Shown one piece after another: positions 16,203 to 24,514 of a DNA stretch of 51,560 nt. The stretch is from CAZNQW01 sp964575225 (GTDB taxonomy: Bacteria > Chloroflexota > Anaerolineae > JAAYZQ01), in NCBI GenBank assembly GCA_964575225.1, contig CAZNQW010000003.1, positions 1 to 51,560 on the forward strand, in the 5' to 3' direction. The first letter of the stretch is position 1; the number at the start of each line of letters is the position of its first letter. The notes under the pieces were generated by a model. That model was not told the origin of the DNA. It did not search any database and saw only the letters and a list, made by a program, of their open reading frames with translations. A program made the position numbers and the translations under genes.

Positions 16203-17057
16203 CTAGTCTTTCTCGTATACCATCAGCCCCAGGGCTTCGGGCCCCAAGTGGCAGGCAAGGATCGGGTCATAGGGCATGACAGGAAACCGGCGGCCCGGAA
16301 AGGCCATGCGCAGTTGTTCCTGCAATCCCTTGATCAACGGGTTCTTTTCTTCGGCCAGCGGGCTCTGCAGAATGGCGAGTTCCTCGATCTCGGCAAATTC
16401 GGCGACAAAGTTGCTCAGCTTTTCGACGGCCAGTCGAACGGTCCGCATCTTTTCCAGAGGGACGATCTCACCCTCTTCGATCAGTAGCAGGGGCTTGATG
16501 CGTAGCATGGTGCCCAGGAGCGCCTGAGCGACGCCGATGCGGTTGCCCCTTTCCAGGTAATCCAGCCGATCGACGAAAAAGACGACATAGATGTGGGGCA
16601 AAAGGCCCCGAATTCGGCGGACGGTTTCTTCTAAGGTCAGGCCAGCCTCGGCGGACTTGACCGCTTGCTTGACAACCAGGCCCAATCCCCACGAGGCCGA
16701 CATCGAATCGACAATCTCGATTCGGCACCGGCCGAGGAACGAACGGGCAGCCGCCCGCGCTTGGGTGTAGCCCTGGCTCAGCTTGGCCGAGCTGAGGATG
16801 ATCAGCGTGTCCTCGCTTTTCTTGTTGAGTTGCTCAAAGGTTCGCTGCAGCGTTTGGGCAGGGATGGTGGCATGACAGGGTTTGGCGATGCCTTCGGCCA
16901 TCCGCTCAAAGAGCCTCTTGCCGTTATCACCCGAGTTGATCACAAAACGCTCGTCGCCAAACCCGATCTCTACGGGCAGGACCGTGATCTGGTGTTGGGC
17001 GATGAATTCTGGTTCCAGAGAAGCTGTGGCGTCTGTGACAATGCGAATCTTGGCCAT
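16203..17057 (-). CDS. DegV/FakB family fatty acid-binding protein (copy 3)
   Basis: A 284-residue DegV protein (IRIVTDATASLEPEFIAQHQ). The usual DST is DAT here, so the ligand-contacting Ser is replaced by Ala at that position. CHATIPAQTLQRTFEQL and a C-terminal CHLGPEALGLMVY follow. It is directly downstream of the FakA-like gene and is the closest DegV partner by position. The changed loop may affect how it holds the carboxylate or phosphate. Confidence 0.9.
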   Translation of the reverse strand: MAKIRIVTDATASLEPEFIAQHQITVLPVEIGFGDERFVINSGDNGKRLFERMAEGIAKPCHATIPAQTLQRTFEQLNKKSEDTLIILSSAKLSQGYTQARAAARSFLGRCRIEIVDSMSASWGLGLVVKQAVKSAEAGLTLEETVRRIRGLLPHIYVVFFVDRLDYLERGNRIGVAQALLGTMLRIKPLLLIEEGEIVPLEKMRTVRLAVEKLSNFVAEFAEIEELAILQSPLAEEKNPLIKGLQEQLRMAFPGRRFPVMPYDPILACHLGPEALGLMVYEKD

Positions 17058-17083
17058 ACGATCGAGTGCCTCCGACAGGTTGG

Positions 17084-18766
17084 TTATTCCACCGACAAAA
17101 TATAGTGATAGTGAGGTTGGCCGCCGTCGACCACTTCGACTTCCTGGTTGGGATAGGTGTCGGCAATGACATCGGCCAATTCCTGGGCCGTGTCTTCATC
17201 AACGGCTTCCCCATAGTAGAGCGTGACGATTTCGTACTCGTCGACCTTCATGTTGGCCAGCACTGCCAGGGTCACCTCGTGAGGGGTGGCGCCTTTGACT
17301 TCTAGTTTGCCATCGATCAGGCCGATGGTCTCGCCTTCGTGAACCTGAATGCCGTTGATTTGTGCCGAACGGACGGCGGTGGTTATTTCGGCAGTGCCAA
17401 TCGACTCGATGGCCTCGGCCATCAGGTGGGCGTTGGTTTCCAGGTCGGCCTGATAGTTGAGGGCCAGCAGGGCCGCGATGCCCTGAGGCACGGACACCGT
17501 GTGCACCACTTCGACCTGCTTTTTGCTCAGCAATTTGGCCTGTTCGGCAGCCATCACGATGTTCTTGTTGTTAGGCAGGATGATAACCTCGTCGGTGGGG
17601 ATGTGCTCCACCGCTTGCAGGAGATCCTCGGTGCTGGGGTTCATGGTCTGCCCGCCGGGTACGACGGCGCTGGCTCCCAGGCTTTCAAAGACTTTGCTCA
17701 AGCCGGGGCCGGGGGACACCGTCACGGTGCCGATGCCGCTCAGGGGTTGTTCAGGGGCACTCGGCGCCTGGGACTTGTTCATGATAAAGCCCTGATATTG
17801 CTCCTGCATGTTTTCGACGATGACTCGGCTGAGGGAGCCCATGCTGGCCCCATAGCTGATGGCTGGGCCTGGATCGGGTGCGTGGACGTGCACCTTGATC
17901 GTGGTCGAATCGCCGACGATCAGGGCGCATTCGCCCATGGCCGAGATTCGATCCCGGATTTCCTCCACTTGTAGCCCCTCGCCCTGGATGATGAACTGGA
18001 TGTCGTAGCCATAGCCCTCTTCGCCTTCGGGGTGGAGCGCGTGGAGATCTACGGCAGCGACGAGATCGTGGTCGATCTCAATCTGCTCGCCTTGCAGATG
18101 GCGCAGCATGCCTTCGAGGATGACGAGCAGACCCTGTCCACCGGCATCGACGACACCTGCTTCGGCTAGCACCTTGAGTAAGGTCGGCGTGCGGCTCACC
18201 GAAGCCCGTGCCTCTCGGACGATTTGATCCAGCACATAACGCATGTCGCCGCTGGCGGCTGCGGCTCGGGCCGCGGCGTCGGCCGACTCGCGGGCTACGG
18301 TGAGGATGGTGCCTTCTACCGGTTTGATGACGCCCTTGTAGGCTGTGTTGGCGCCCTCGCGCAGCGCCGCGGCCAGTTGCAGGCTGTCAAAGGTGCTCAG
18401 ACCTTCCAGTCCGCGGGCAAACCCCCGCAGGATCTGCGAAAGAATGACCCCCGAGTTACCCCGAGCGCCCATCAGGGCTCCGTGAGCCACCATTTGAGCG
18501 ATCACGCCCACTTCTTGGGACGGTGAATTCTGGATTTCCTGGCAGGCCGATTGCATGGTCAGCAACATGTTGGTGCCGGTGTCGCCATCGGGCACTGGAT
18601 AGACATTCAGTGCGTTAATCGCCTGTTGATGTCGCTCGAGCCAGGCCAGCCCCACCTGCATGAGATGTTTCAGGCTCTGACCGTTGCATGTTTCGATGGG
18701 GGCAAGGGCTTCCTGGCCCGTGTTGGTATCGGACTGTGCTTGGGCGACCCTCTGATCCTTGGTCAA
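17084..18766 (-). CDS. fakA: DAK2-domain protein YloV, FakA-like fatty acid kinase
   Basis: A 560-residue protein with an N-terminal DhaL (DAK2) ATP-binding domain, shown by NVYPVPDGDTGTNML near residue 55 and GARGNSGVILSQILRGFA near residue 100. The middle domain and the C-terminal DUF1949/DegV-like segment match YloV/FakA. FakA phosphorylates a fatty acid bound to FakB. The start is probably TTG, with AGGAGAAGAGCA in front. It lies between an Asp23 gene and three DegV genes, so the kinase and three candidate carriers are in one operon. Confidence 0.9.
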   Translation of the reverse strand: MTKDQRVAQAQSDTNTGQEALAPIETCNGQSLKHLMQVGLAWLERHQQAINALNVYPVPDGDTGTNMLLTMQSACQEIQNSPSQEVGVIAQMVAHGALMGARGNSGVILSQILRGFARGLEGLSTFDSLQLAAALREGANTAYKGVIKPVEGTILTVARESADAAARAAAASGDMRYVLDQIVREARASVSRTPTLLKVLAEAGVVDAGGQGLLVILEGMLRHLQGEQIEIDHDLVAAVDLHALHPEGEEGYGYDIQFIIQGEGLQVEEIRDRISAMGECALIVGDSTTIKVHVHAPDPGPAISYGASMGSLSRVIVENMQEQYQGFIMNKSQAPSAPEQPLSGIGTVTVSPGPGLSKVFESLGASAVVPGGQTMNPSTEDLLQAVEHIPTDEVIILPNNKNIVMAAEQAKLLSKKQVEVVHTVSVPQGIAALLALNYQADLETNAHLMAEAIESIGTAEITTAVRSAQINGIQVHEGETIGLIDGKLEVKGATPHEVTLAVLANMKVDEYEIVTLYYGEAVDEDTAQELADVIADTYPNQEVEVVDGGQPHYHYILSVE

Positions 18767-18804
18767 TGCTCTTCTCCTGGGTAGATCGGACTTACGATCT
18801 GCAC

Positions 18805-19155
18805 TTAATCGCTGCTGACTCGCAGGTCCTGCACGTGAACGTTCACGGCCGTCACCGGCACGCCCAGCGACTTTTCCACCGCGTATTTGACCACGCTTTG
18901 GATGTTGCCGGCTACGGTAGCGATGGGTGTGCCATATTCAACGACCACAAAGAGATCGATCTCGATCTGATGGTTGTCGATGTTCACGTCCACCCCTCGC
19001 CGGTGGCTGCTCGGCTGCAGGATCTCTACGATGCCACTTGCCAGGTCCTTGGTCGCCATCCCTACCACGCCATAGCATTCCAGCACCGCCTGACTGGCAA
19101 GGCTGGCAATCGCTGTGGGGAGGATTTCGATTTTGCCCAATTTGGTTTGTTCCAT
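18805..19155 (-). CDS. Asp23/Gls24 family protein (YloU-like)
   Basis: A 116-residue Asp23 protein (LGKIEILPTAIASLASQAVLECYGVVGM, then VDVNIDNHQIEIDLFVVVEYGTPIATVA). The ATG at 19155 is preceded by GAGGAA; an in-frame upstream ATG is possible. The position before a yloV-like gene and divergent from rpmB is the same as for yloU in Bacillus. The cell role is not known in detail. Confidence 0.9.
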   Translation of the reverse strand: MEQTKLGKIEILPTAIASLASQAVLECYGVVGMATKDLASGIVEILQPSSHRRGVDVNIDNHQIEIDLFVVVEYGTPIATVAGNIQSVVKYAVEKSLGVPVTAVNVHVQDLRVSSD

Positions 19156-19203
19156 GCTTTGAATTTCCTCGCTGCTCCTTGCATGCACCAGACGCTACCC
19201 GGT

Positions 19204-19232
19204 TTGCACATTCATCCGCCTTGTGGTATGAT
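19204..19232 (+). promoter_or_regulatory. Promoter of rpmB
   Basis: -35 TTGCAC (19204-19209), 17-base spacer, -10 TATGAT (19227-19232). It would give a leader of about 67 bases before the rpmB ATG. Confidence 0.5.
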
Positions 19233-19306
19233 ACGCTCTGCAAAGCGGACCGCGTTGGGCCAGCGCTTGTGGAGGCTGGCTCTATCTATGCAAGAGAGGT
19301 GCAATC

Positions 19307-19486
19307 ATGGCAAAATGTGAAATCTGCGGCAAGAGTCCGTCGTTTGGGCATAATGTGAGCCACTCGATGGTTCGGACCAAACGGCAGTGGGCGCCGAACA
19401 TCCAGGCTGTGACCGTGATAAAGGACGGCAGGCCGCAACGGATGAAAGTTTGCACACGTTGTTTGCGAACTTTGAACAAATCGTAA
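19307..19486 (+). CDS. rpmB: 50S ribosomal protein L28
   Basis: A 59-residue L28 beginning MAKCEICGKSPSFGHNVSHS and ending KVCTRCLRTLNKS. Four cysteines (4, 7, 49, 52) form the zinc-binding version of the protein. It is preceded by GAGAGGTGCAATC and a promoter, followed by a strong terminator, and transcribed opposite to all its neighbours. Its small size makes it easy to miss. Confidence 0.96.
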   Translation: MAKCEICGKSPSFGHNVSHSMVRTKRQWAPNIQAVTVIKDGRPQRMKVCTRCLRTLNKS

Positions 19487-19519
19487 TCATCGATCAACCA
19501 ACCCATTTGTGTTCCTGGT

Positions 19520-19556
19520 GGGCCAGTCCCTGAAGCATTTAGGGCTGGCCCTTTTC
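19520..19556. terminator. Terminator of rpmB, overlapping the 3' end of rpe
   Basis: Hairpin GGGCCAGTCCCT / AGGGCTGGCCC (19520-19531, 19541-19551) is followed by CTTTTCG on the plus strand. The rpe stop codon (minus strand) is inside this hairpin, so the two convergent genes share the element. Confidence 0.75.
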
Positions 19557-20231
19557 GTTACCCCGAGCCGATGCGCTGTCCCGTAGGTGGGCGATGGCGG
19601 GTGCAACCCCTTTGGGTGAGCCAAATATGGCCGACCCTGCCACCAGGACCTGCGCGCCGGCCTTTACGACTTTTGCCGCCGTATCCCTATTGATGCCGCC
19701 ATCGACTTCTAGCTCGGCCGTCGAATGGGCCTCGTCCAGCATCTTTCGCACCCGCGCGATCTTTTCCGTCATGGTTTCAATATAGGCCTGACCGCCAAAA
19801 CCCGGATTGACCGTCATGACCAGCACCAGATCCAAGTAGGGCAGGATCTCTTCCAATGTCGAGGCTGGGGTGGCTGGGTTCAGCGCCACGCCGGCTTTGC
19901 ACCCCAATTCTTTGATCTGCTGCACGGTTCGGTGGAGATGGGGACAGGTTTCCACCTGCACGGTCAAAAAACCGGCCCCAGCCCGACAAAACTCGTCCAG
20001 ATACCGTTCGGGTGCCTCGATCATCAAATGGACGTCCAGCGGGAGTGCCGTGGCCTTGCGCACTGCGCGGACAACCACCGGCCCGATGGTCAGGTTGGGT
20101 ACAAAATGGCCGTCCATCACGTCGACGTGGATATAGTCGGCGCCCGCGGCTTCAGCCTCGGCGATGTGCTGAGCCAGCCGCCCAAAATCGGCCGACAGAA
20201 TGGACGGAGCGATTTTGATGTTTTCTGTCAT
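19539..20231 (-). CDS. rpe: Ribulose-phosphate 3-epimerase
   Basis: A 230-residue TIM-barrel enzyme that interconverts ribulose 5-phosphate and xylulose 5-phosphate. Clear motifs are IAPSILSADFGRL, HVDVMDGHFVPNLTIG, VMTVNPGFGGQ and VDGGINRDT. I use the ATG at 20231; a GTG nine bases earlier is also in frame. It converges on rpmB. In Bacillus rpe also lies near rpmB. Confidence 0.95.
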   Translation of the reverse strand: MTENIKIAPSILSADFGRLAQHIAEAEAAGADYIHVDVMDGHFVPNLTIGPVVVRAVRKATALPLDVHLMIEAPERYLDEFCRAGAGFLTVQVETCPHLHRTVQQIKELGCKAGVALNPATPASTLEEILPYLDLVLVMTVNPGFGGQAYIETMTEKIARVRKMLDEAHSTAELEVDGGINRDTAAKVVKAGAQVLVAGSAIFGSPKGVAPAIAHLRDSASARGNEKGQP

Positions 20232-20388
20232 GTCCCTCACCGACAGTTATCATACCTGTTTTTCGGCAAAAATGCAAGCCTTTTCGTCGGCGGAAATCCA
20301 TCATCCTTGGGCTGGGCGACGCATGCCTCGCCCCTGCCAGGCCCGGTGGGCTATTGCTTGCAGGCGCATAGACCGGGGTTCATCATTT

Positions 20389-20417
20389 TGGATGCCCGCG
20401 CAAGCGGGCATGACGGA
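20389..20417. repeat. REP-like hairpin element
   Basis: Inverted repeat ATGCCCGC/GCGGGCAT (20392-20399, 20404-20411) sits in a context (GGATGCCCGC...GCGGGCATGACGG) typical of dispersed intergenic REP-like elements. A related hairpin ends the repeat at 27337. Confidence 0.5.
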
Positions 20418-20458
20418 GGTCGACGGACCCTACTTTCCTGTTGTTGCTCCTTAACTAG

Positions 20459-20468
20459 NNNNNNNNNN
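20459..20468. other. Assembly gap of 10 N with duplicated 9-bp flanks
   Basis: Ten N between two copies of CTTAACTAG (20450-20458 and 20469-20477). It is likely a small contig overlap written as a gap. It lies in the non-coding stretch between rpe and rlmN, which otherwise holds only the REP-like hairpin. Confidence 0.9.
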
Positions 20469-20504
20469 CTTAACTAGATGCGCATTAGCCGTTCCGCCGC
20501 GCCC

Positions 20505-21590
20505 CTACCCGTTTCGTTGCCTAAGTTGACCGCAGCCGGCCTCGATGTCGATACCCCGTCGCAGCCGGACGGTGACCGGGATGCCCGCCGCTTCCAACTC
20601 GTCGCGGAAGGCGTCCACCCGATCGCGGGGGCTGGGCTGCAGCCGTGAATCGGGCGTCGGGTTGAGCGGGATGAGGTTTACGTGGCATAACAGGCCGTTC
20701 AGCAATGTGGCCAGCTCCCGCGCCAGGCGCGGTTCGTCGTTCACACCATCGATGAGGGCGTATTCAATTGTCACCCGGCGGTGGGTGCTCTCGGCGTACT
20801 CGCGCACGGCAGCCATTAGATCGGCCAGCGGATAGCGCCGGTTCACCGGCACCAGTTGGTCGCGCAGGCTGTCGTTGGGCGCGTGCAGCGAGATGGCCAG
20901 ATTGATGGGTACCTGCGCCTCGATCAGCCGTCGAATGCCGGGGATCAGGCCCACCGTCGACAGGGTGATCTGACGCGCTCCCAGGTTATAACCCCGATCG
21001 TCGGTCAGAGTTTCGATCGCTTTCCAGGTGGCCTGCCAATTGGCCAGCGGCTCGCCCATGCCCATCAGCACGATGTTGCTTACCGGATGGGCCTCCAAGA
21101 CGGCCCGCCGGTCTTGGGTCTGGGCCTGTTCGATCTCGGCCGCCCGGATCTCGCGGGCCAAGGCGATCACCTGGGCCACAATCTCGCCTGCGCTCAAGTT
21201 GCGCACCAAACCGCCCTGACCGGTGGCACAAAAGGTGCAGCCCATGGCGCACCCCACCTGGGTCGAAATGCACGCCGTCCGGCGGTCCTGGTAGAGCATG
21301 AGCACGCTCTCCAGGGTCTGGCCATCGGCCAGGCGGTACAGCACCTTGCGGGTCTGGCCGTTGGCCGAAACCTGTTCGGTGATGGGCGTCAGCGGCAGCA
21401 GGTCGAACTCGTCGGCCAAGCGCGCCCGCAAGGCCGTGGGCACGTTGCCCATGTCCGCCCAATCGCCCGCCAGCGAGCGGTAGAGCCAATGCCAGATTTG
21501 GTCGGTGCGGAAGGCAGGTTGACCCCAGCGGTGCAGGGCCCCGGCCAGTTCCATGTGACTCAGGTCGTAGATCGTAGGGCGTTCAGCCAT
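20505..21590 (-). CDS. rlmN: Dual-specificity RNA methyltransferase RlmN
   Basis: A 361-residue radical SAM enzyme that methylates C2 of A2503 in 23S rRNA and A37 in some tRNAs. The radical SAM motif is GCAMGCTFCATG, followed by VLMGMGEPLAN, AISLHAPND and the second catalytic Cys in AGCGQLRQ near the C-terminus. Length is normal. Its start overlaps the end of the upstream HAD gene by 8 bases. Confidence 0.96.
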   Translation of the reverse strand: MAERPTIYDLSHMELAGALHRWGQPAFRTDQIWHWLYRSLAGDWADMGNVPTALRARLADEFDLLPLTPITEQVSANGQTRKVLYRLADGQTLESVLMLYQDRRTACISTQVGCAMGCTFCATGQGGLVRNLSAGEIVAQVIALAREIRAAEIEQAQTQDRRAVLEAHPVSNIVLMGMGEPLANWQATWKAIETLTDDRGYNLGARQITLSTVGLIPGIRRLIEAQVPINLAISLHAPNDSLRDQLVPVNRRYPLADLMAAVREYAESTHRRVTIEYALIDGVNDEPRLARELATLLNGLLCHVNLIPLNPTPDSRLQPSPRDRVDAFRDELEAAGIPVTVRLRRGIDIEAGCGQLRQRNG

Positions 21591-22401
21591 CCAGCGCCTC
21601 CTGCCACACCCGGTGCAGGTGGGCTATGTCGTCGAACACCAGATCGGGCTGGATCTCAGATTCGGCCAACATCTCCCGCCTGGTCACTCCGCTGAGAACC
21701 AACAGCGTGGGCAGACCGGCGCGCTGACCGGCCAGGATGTCGGTTTCCAGGCGGTCGCCCAACATGCCGGTGGTGGCTGCCTCAGCGCCCAGCTTGGTCA
21801 GAGCTTGTTCGACCATGGCCGTCTCGGGTTTGCCGATGATCAGCGGTTTGACGTCGGTGGCGGCCTCCAGAAGGGCCAGCAGCGAGCCACAGCCCGGCAC
21901 AATGCCTATCTCTGACGGAAAGGTGCGGTCGGGATTGGTGCCGATGAACTTGGCCCCTGCCCGGATGCCCAGGGTCGCGTCGCGAAGCCGGTCCAAGCAC
22001 ACGTGAAAGTCCATGCCCACTACGACATACTCGGCATCGCCGTCCACCAGTTCAAAACCGGCGTCGACCAGGGCCGAGCGCAGTCCTTTTTCGCCCACGA
22101 CAAATACCGGCGTGCCCGCCGGCGCGATCCCGGCCAGATAGCCCGCTGTGGCGAGCGACGAGGTCAGGATCTCTTGGGGTTGCACTCGAACATCCATGCC
22201 GGCCAGTTTGTCGACGAACTGCTGCGGCGTGCGCGTGGCATTGTTGGTAGCCAGGATAAAGCCAATGCCCCGTTGGCGCAAAAAGTCCAGGAACTCGCCC
22301 GTGCCTGGGATGGCCTGGCTGCCCAGGTAGAGGACGCCGTCCATGTCGATGATCAGGTGGCGCAACGTGGCCAGAGCTTTATGGAGTTGAGTGGTGTGCA
22401 T
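21583..22401 (-). CDS. HAD-IIA family sugar phosphatase (NagD-like)
   Basis: A 272-residue HAD superfamily hydrolase of subclass IIA. Motif I is LIIDMDGVLYLG (nucleophile and acid Asp), motif II is ATNNATRTP, the motif III lysine is in IGKPE, and motif IV is MLGDRLETDILAG. Family members act as phosphatases on small phosphorylated compounds such as 4-nitrophenyl phosphate, glycerol phosphate or sugars; the true substrate is unknown. It is coupled to rlmN by overlap. Confidence 0.9.
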   Translation of the reverse strand: MHTTQLHKALATLRHLIIDMDGVLYLGSQAIPGTGEFLDFLRQRGIGFILATNNATRTPQQFVDKLAGMDVRVQPQEILTSSLATAGYLAGIAPAGTPVFVVGEKGLRSALVDAGFELVDGDAEYVVVGMDFHVCLDRLRDATLGIRAGAKFIGTNPDRTFPSEIGIVPGCGSLLALLEAATDVKPLIIGKPETAMVEQALTKLGAEAATTGMLGDRLETDILAGQRAGLPTLLVLSGVTRREMLAESEIQPDLVFDDIAHLHRVWQEALDG

Positions 22402-22415
22402 GGCTATCGATATCC

Positions 22416-23810
22416 CTAGTTTTCAGTGGGCCGCACTTTGCCCCGGGCCAGCGAGGCCAGAATCCCCAGGGCGCATAGGGCGGCAAAAAGGATAAAAGCG
22501 ATTCGGACGGCGTCGAGGAACTGCGGGTAGACCTGGGGGGTAATCTCGACCCGTCCCACAAAGAGGGCAAAGAGGAGCGTAGCGATGCCCATGCTGAGCA
22601 TCTGGCCCAGCAGCCGCATGGTAGCCAGTGTACCCGAGGCCACGCCATAGTACCGCCGGTCCACCGAACCCATGATGGCGTTCATGTTGGGCGAGGAAAA
22701 GAGGGCAAAGCCCAGGCCCAAAAACGCCAGACACAGCGAAACGATCCACCAGGGTGTGCTAGGGCCGATAAAGATCAGCAGCGATAGGCCGATGGCGGTG
22801 ATGGCCATGCCTGCCGATGCCACCACCCGCGGTTCGATCCGATCCGAGAGCCGGCCGGTGAGGGGGGATAGGGTGGCTTGCACCACAGGCTGGGCGATCA
22901 ACACAAGCCCGGCCTGCTGCGGATCCAGGTCTTTGATGTATTGGAGGTATAGGCTGAGCAAATAGGTCACTGCGGCCGTGGCGCTGTAACTGATCAGCGC
23001 GGCGACGTTGGATAAGGTAAAGGCCCGATTGCCGATGAATAACTGGAGGTTGAGCACCGGATAGGTCGTGCGCAGCTCCCACGCGCCAAACATGGCCAGC
23101 ACGGCCAATCCTGCGGCGATCAATCCGGCCCCACCCCACGTGGGCAGTTGGGAAATGCCTACCATCACGCCGACCAGCGCCAGGGAATAGAGGACCGTGC
23201 CGCGCAGGTCAAAGGGCTCGCCTTGGGCTTCGGCCCATTCGCCCTTGAGTTGGGTCAGGGCAAAGGTCAAGGCCACCAGTCCCACGGGCACCAGCACGAA
23301 AAAGATGCTCCGCCAGCCCAGGTTTTGCGTCAACACGCCGCCGATGGTGGGTCCCAGCGACAGGCCCACATACACGGCTGCCACCGACAGGCCCAGCACC
23401 CGTCCCCGTTCGCCGGGAGGGTAGACGGAGGTCAGGATGGCCACGCTGGTGCCAAAGATCAGGGCGCTGCCGATGCCCTGGATCATCCGGGCGACCAGCA
23501 GCATGGTTCCCGAGGTCGACAGGCCGGCCACCAACGCGCCGGTGGTCACCACAGCCATACCCGAGATAAACACCCGCTTGCGCCCGTGGATATCGGCCAG
23601 GCGGCCAAAGGGAACCAGGAAAATCGACGCTGCCAGCAGGTAGGCTGTCGGGATCCAGCTCAACAGCACGGCATCCATGGCAAACTCGCGGCCAATGGAG
23701 GGCATGGCGACGTTGGTCGCTGAACCCAAAAAGGAGGTCAGGAACGAAGCCAGCACGGCCGCCAGCAGGGTAGCACGCTGCTCGGCGCGGGAGTCAGTGG
23801 GGTGGGTCAT
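22416..23810 (-). CDS. MFS drug-resistance transporter, DHA2 type
   Basis: A 464-residue major facilitator protein starting MTHPTDSRAEQ, with about 14 membrane segments, as in the EmrB/QacA (DHA2) group. The loop 2-3 motif is GRLADIHGRKRVF and the LGPTIGGVL motif C of antiporters is present. It probably exports hydrophobic drugs by proton antiport; the substrate is unknown. Its ATG overlaps the end of the nucleotidyltransferase gene by 17 bases. The frame is open upstream but that part is the shadow of the neighbour. Confidence 0.9.
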   Translation of the reverse strand: MTHPTDSRAEQRATLLAAVLASFLTSFLGSATNVAMPSIGREFAMDAVLLSWIPTAYLLAASIFLVPFGRLADIHGRKRVFISGMAVVTTGALVAGLSTSGTMLLVARMIQGIGSALIFGTSVAILTSVYPPGERGRVLGLSVAAVYVGLSLGPTIGGVLTQNLGWRSIFFVLVPVGLVALTFALTQLKGEWAEAQGEPFDLRGTVLYSLALVGVMVGISQLPTWGGAGLIAAGLAVLAMFGAWELRTTYPVLNLQLFIGNRAFTLSNVAALISYSATAAVTYLLSLYLQYIKDLDPQQAGLVLIAQPVVQATLSPLTGRLSDRIEPRVVASAGMAITAIGLSLLIFIGPSTPWWIVSLCLAFLGLGFALFSSPNMNAIMGSVDRRYYGVASGTLATMRLLGQMLSMGIATLLFALFVGRVEITPQVYPQFLDAVRIAFILFAALCALGILASLARGKVRPTEN

Positions 23811-24420
23811 GGGACAGCCTTCCCGCGTACTTGTCATAATCTTCTTGGGTGTCGACGTCTTCGAGGATGGCGGCGCTGGCCACATCGACCTGCTCCAGCC
23901 AGCCGTCATAGTCTTGCAGGACGGCCCGGCCGCCGCGGTCGCCCTCCACGGCCATGAGCCGGGGAAAGAGGGCGCGATCGAACAACACCGGGTTGCCCCG
24001 CTGGCCCTCAAAATAGGGTACCACGACGGGCGCTCCGGTGGCGGCATAGCGCGCGACCAGATCGCGCAAAAGCTGGGCCGTCAGTGTGGGCTGGTCGGCC
24101 AAGATAATCAGCACTGCCTGGATGTCGGGTCGCAGGGCGGTCAGGCCGGCACGGAGGGAGGTGCTCATACCCTGCGCCCATGCCTCGTTGGTCACCACTC
24201 CAAGCGGGAGATCGGCCAGGGTCTCGCCGATTGCCTCGGCATGGGCGCCGACGACGACCACGATCTGATCCAGGCCGGCTGCGCACGTCATTTCGGCGAC
24301 GCGTCGCACCATCGGCTGGCCCCCCATCGGCAAGAGTTGTTTGGGACGGCCCATGCGCCGCGAGCCTCCGGCGGCAAGAATGATCGCAGCGACGGCAGGT
24401 TTGTGTAGTTTCTGGTCCAT
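23794..24420 (-). CDS. MobA/MocA-like nucleotidyltransferase
   Basis: A 208-residue NTP-transferase protein with AAIILAAGGSRRMGRPKQLL at the N-terminus and ILADQPTLTAQ, the metal-binding Asp region. GNPVLF and GDRGGRAVL match the MocA (molybdenum cofactor cytidylyltransferase) subgroup. This fits the molybdenum hydroxylase subunits encoded at 46707-48089, which would need such a cofactor, although they lie far away. ATG at 24420 follows a -10 hexamer by 8 bases, so the mRNA may be leaderless. Confidence 0.85.
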   Translation of the reverse strand: MDQKLHKPAVAAIILAAGGSRRMGRPKQLLPMGGQPMVRRVAEMTCAAGLDQIVVVVGAHAEAIGETLADLPLGVVTNEAWAQGMSTSLRAGLTALRPDIQAVLIILADQPTLTAQLLRDLVARYAATGAPVVVPYFEGQRGNPVLFDRALFPRLMAVEGDRGGRAVLQDYDGWLEQVDVASAAILEDVDTQEDYDKYAGRLSHDPPH

Positions 24421-24428
24421 AAGCGTTG

Positions 24429-24457
24429 ATTGTAGCACGAAACCTCTCTAGACACAA
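24429..24457 (-). promoter_or_regulatory. Promoter, probably leaderless, of the MobA-like gene
   Basis: Minus strand: -35 TTGTGT (24452-24457), 17-base spacer, -10 TACAAT (24429-24434). The start codon lies 8 bases after the -10, where transcription should begin, and no ribosome site fits between. Confidence 0.55.
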
Positions 24458-24479
24458 AAATTCCCGACCCTGGCTCCGC

Positions 24480-24508
24480 TTGTAGGTCTGCTGCTCCGGC
24501 GGTATAAT
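24480..24508 (+). promoter_or_regulatory. Promoter, probably leaderless, of the radical SAM gene
   Basis: -35 TTGTAG (24480-24485), 17-base spacer, perfect -10 TATAAT (24503-24508). The ATG begins 6 bases after the -10, so the transcript should start at or next to the A of ATG. Confidence 0.65.
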
Positions 24509-24514
24509 GCCCGC

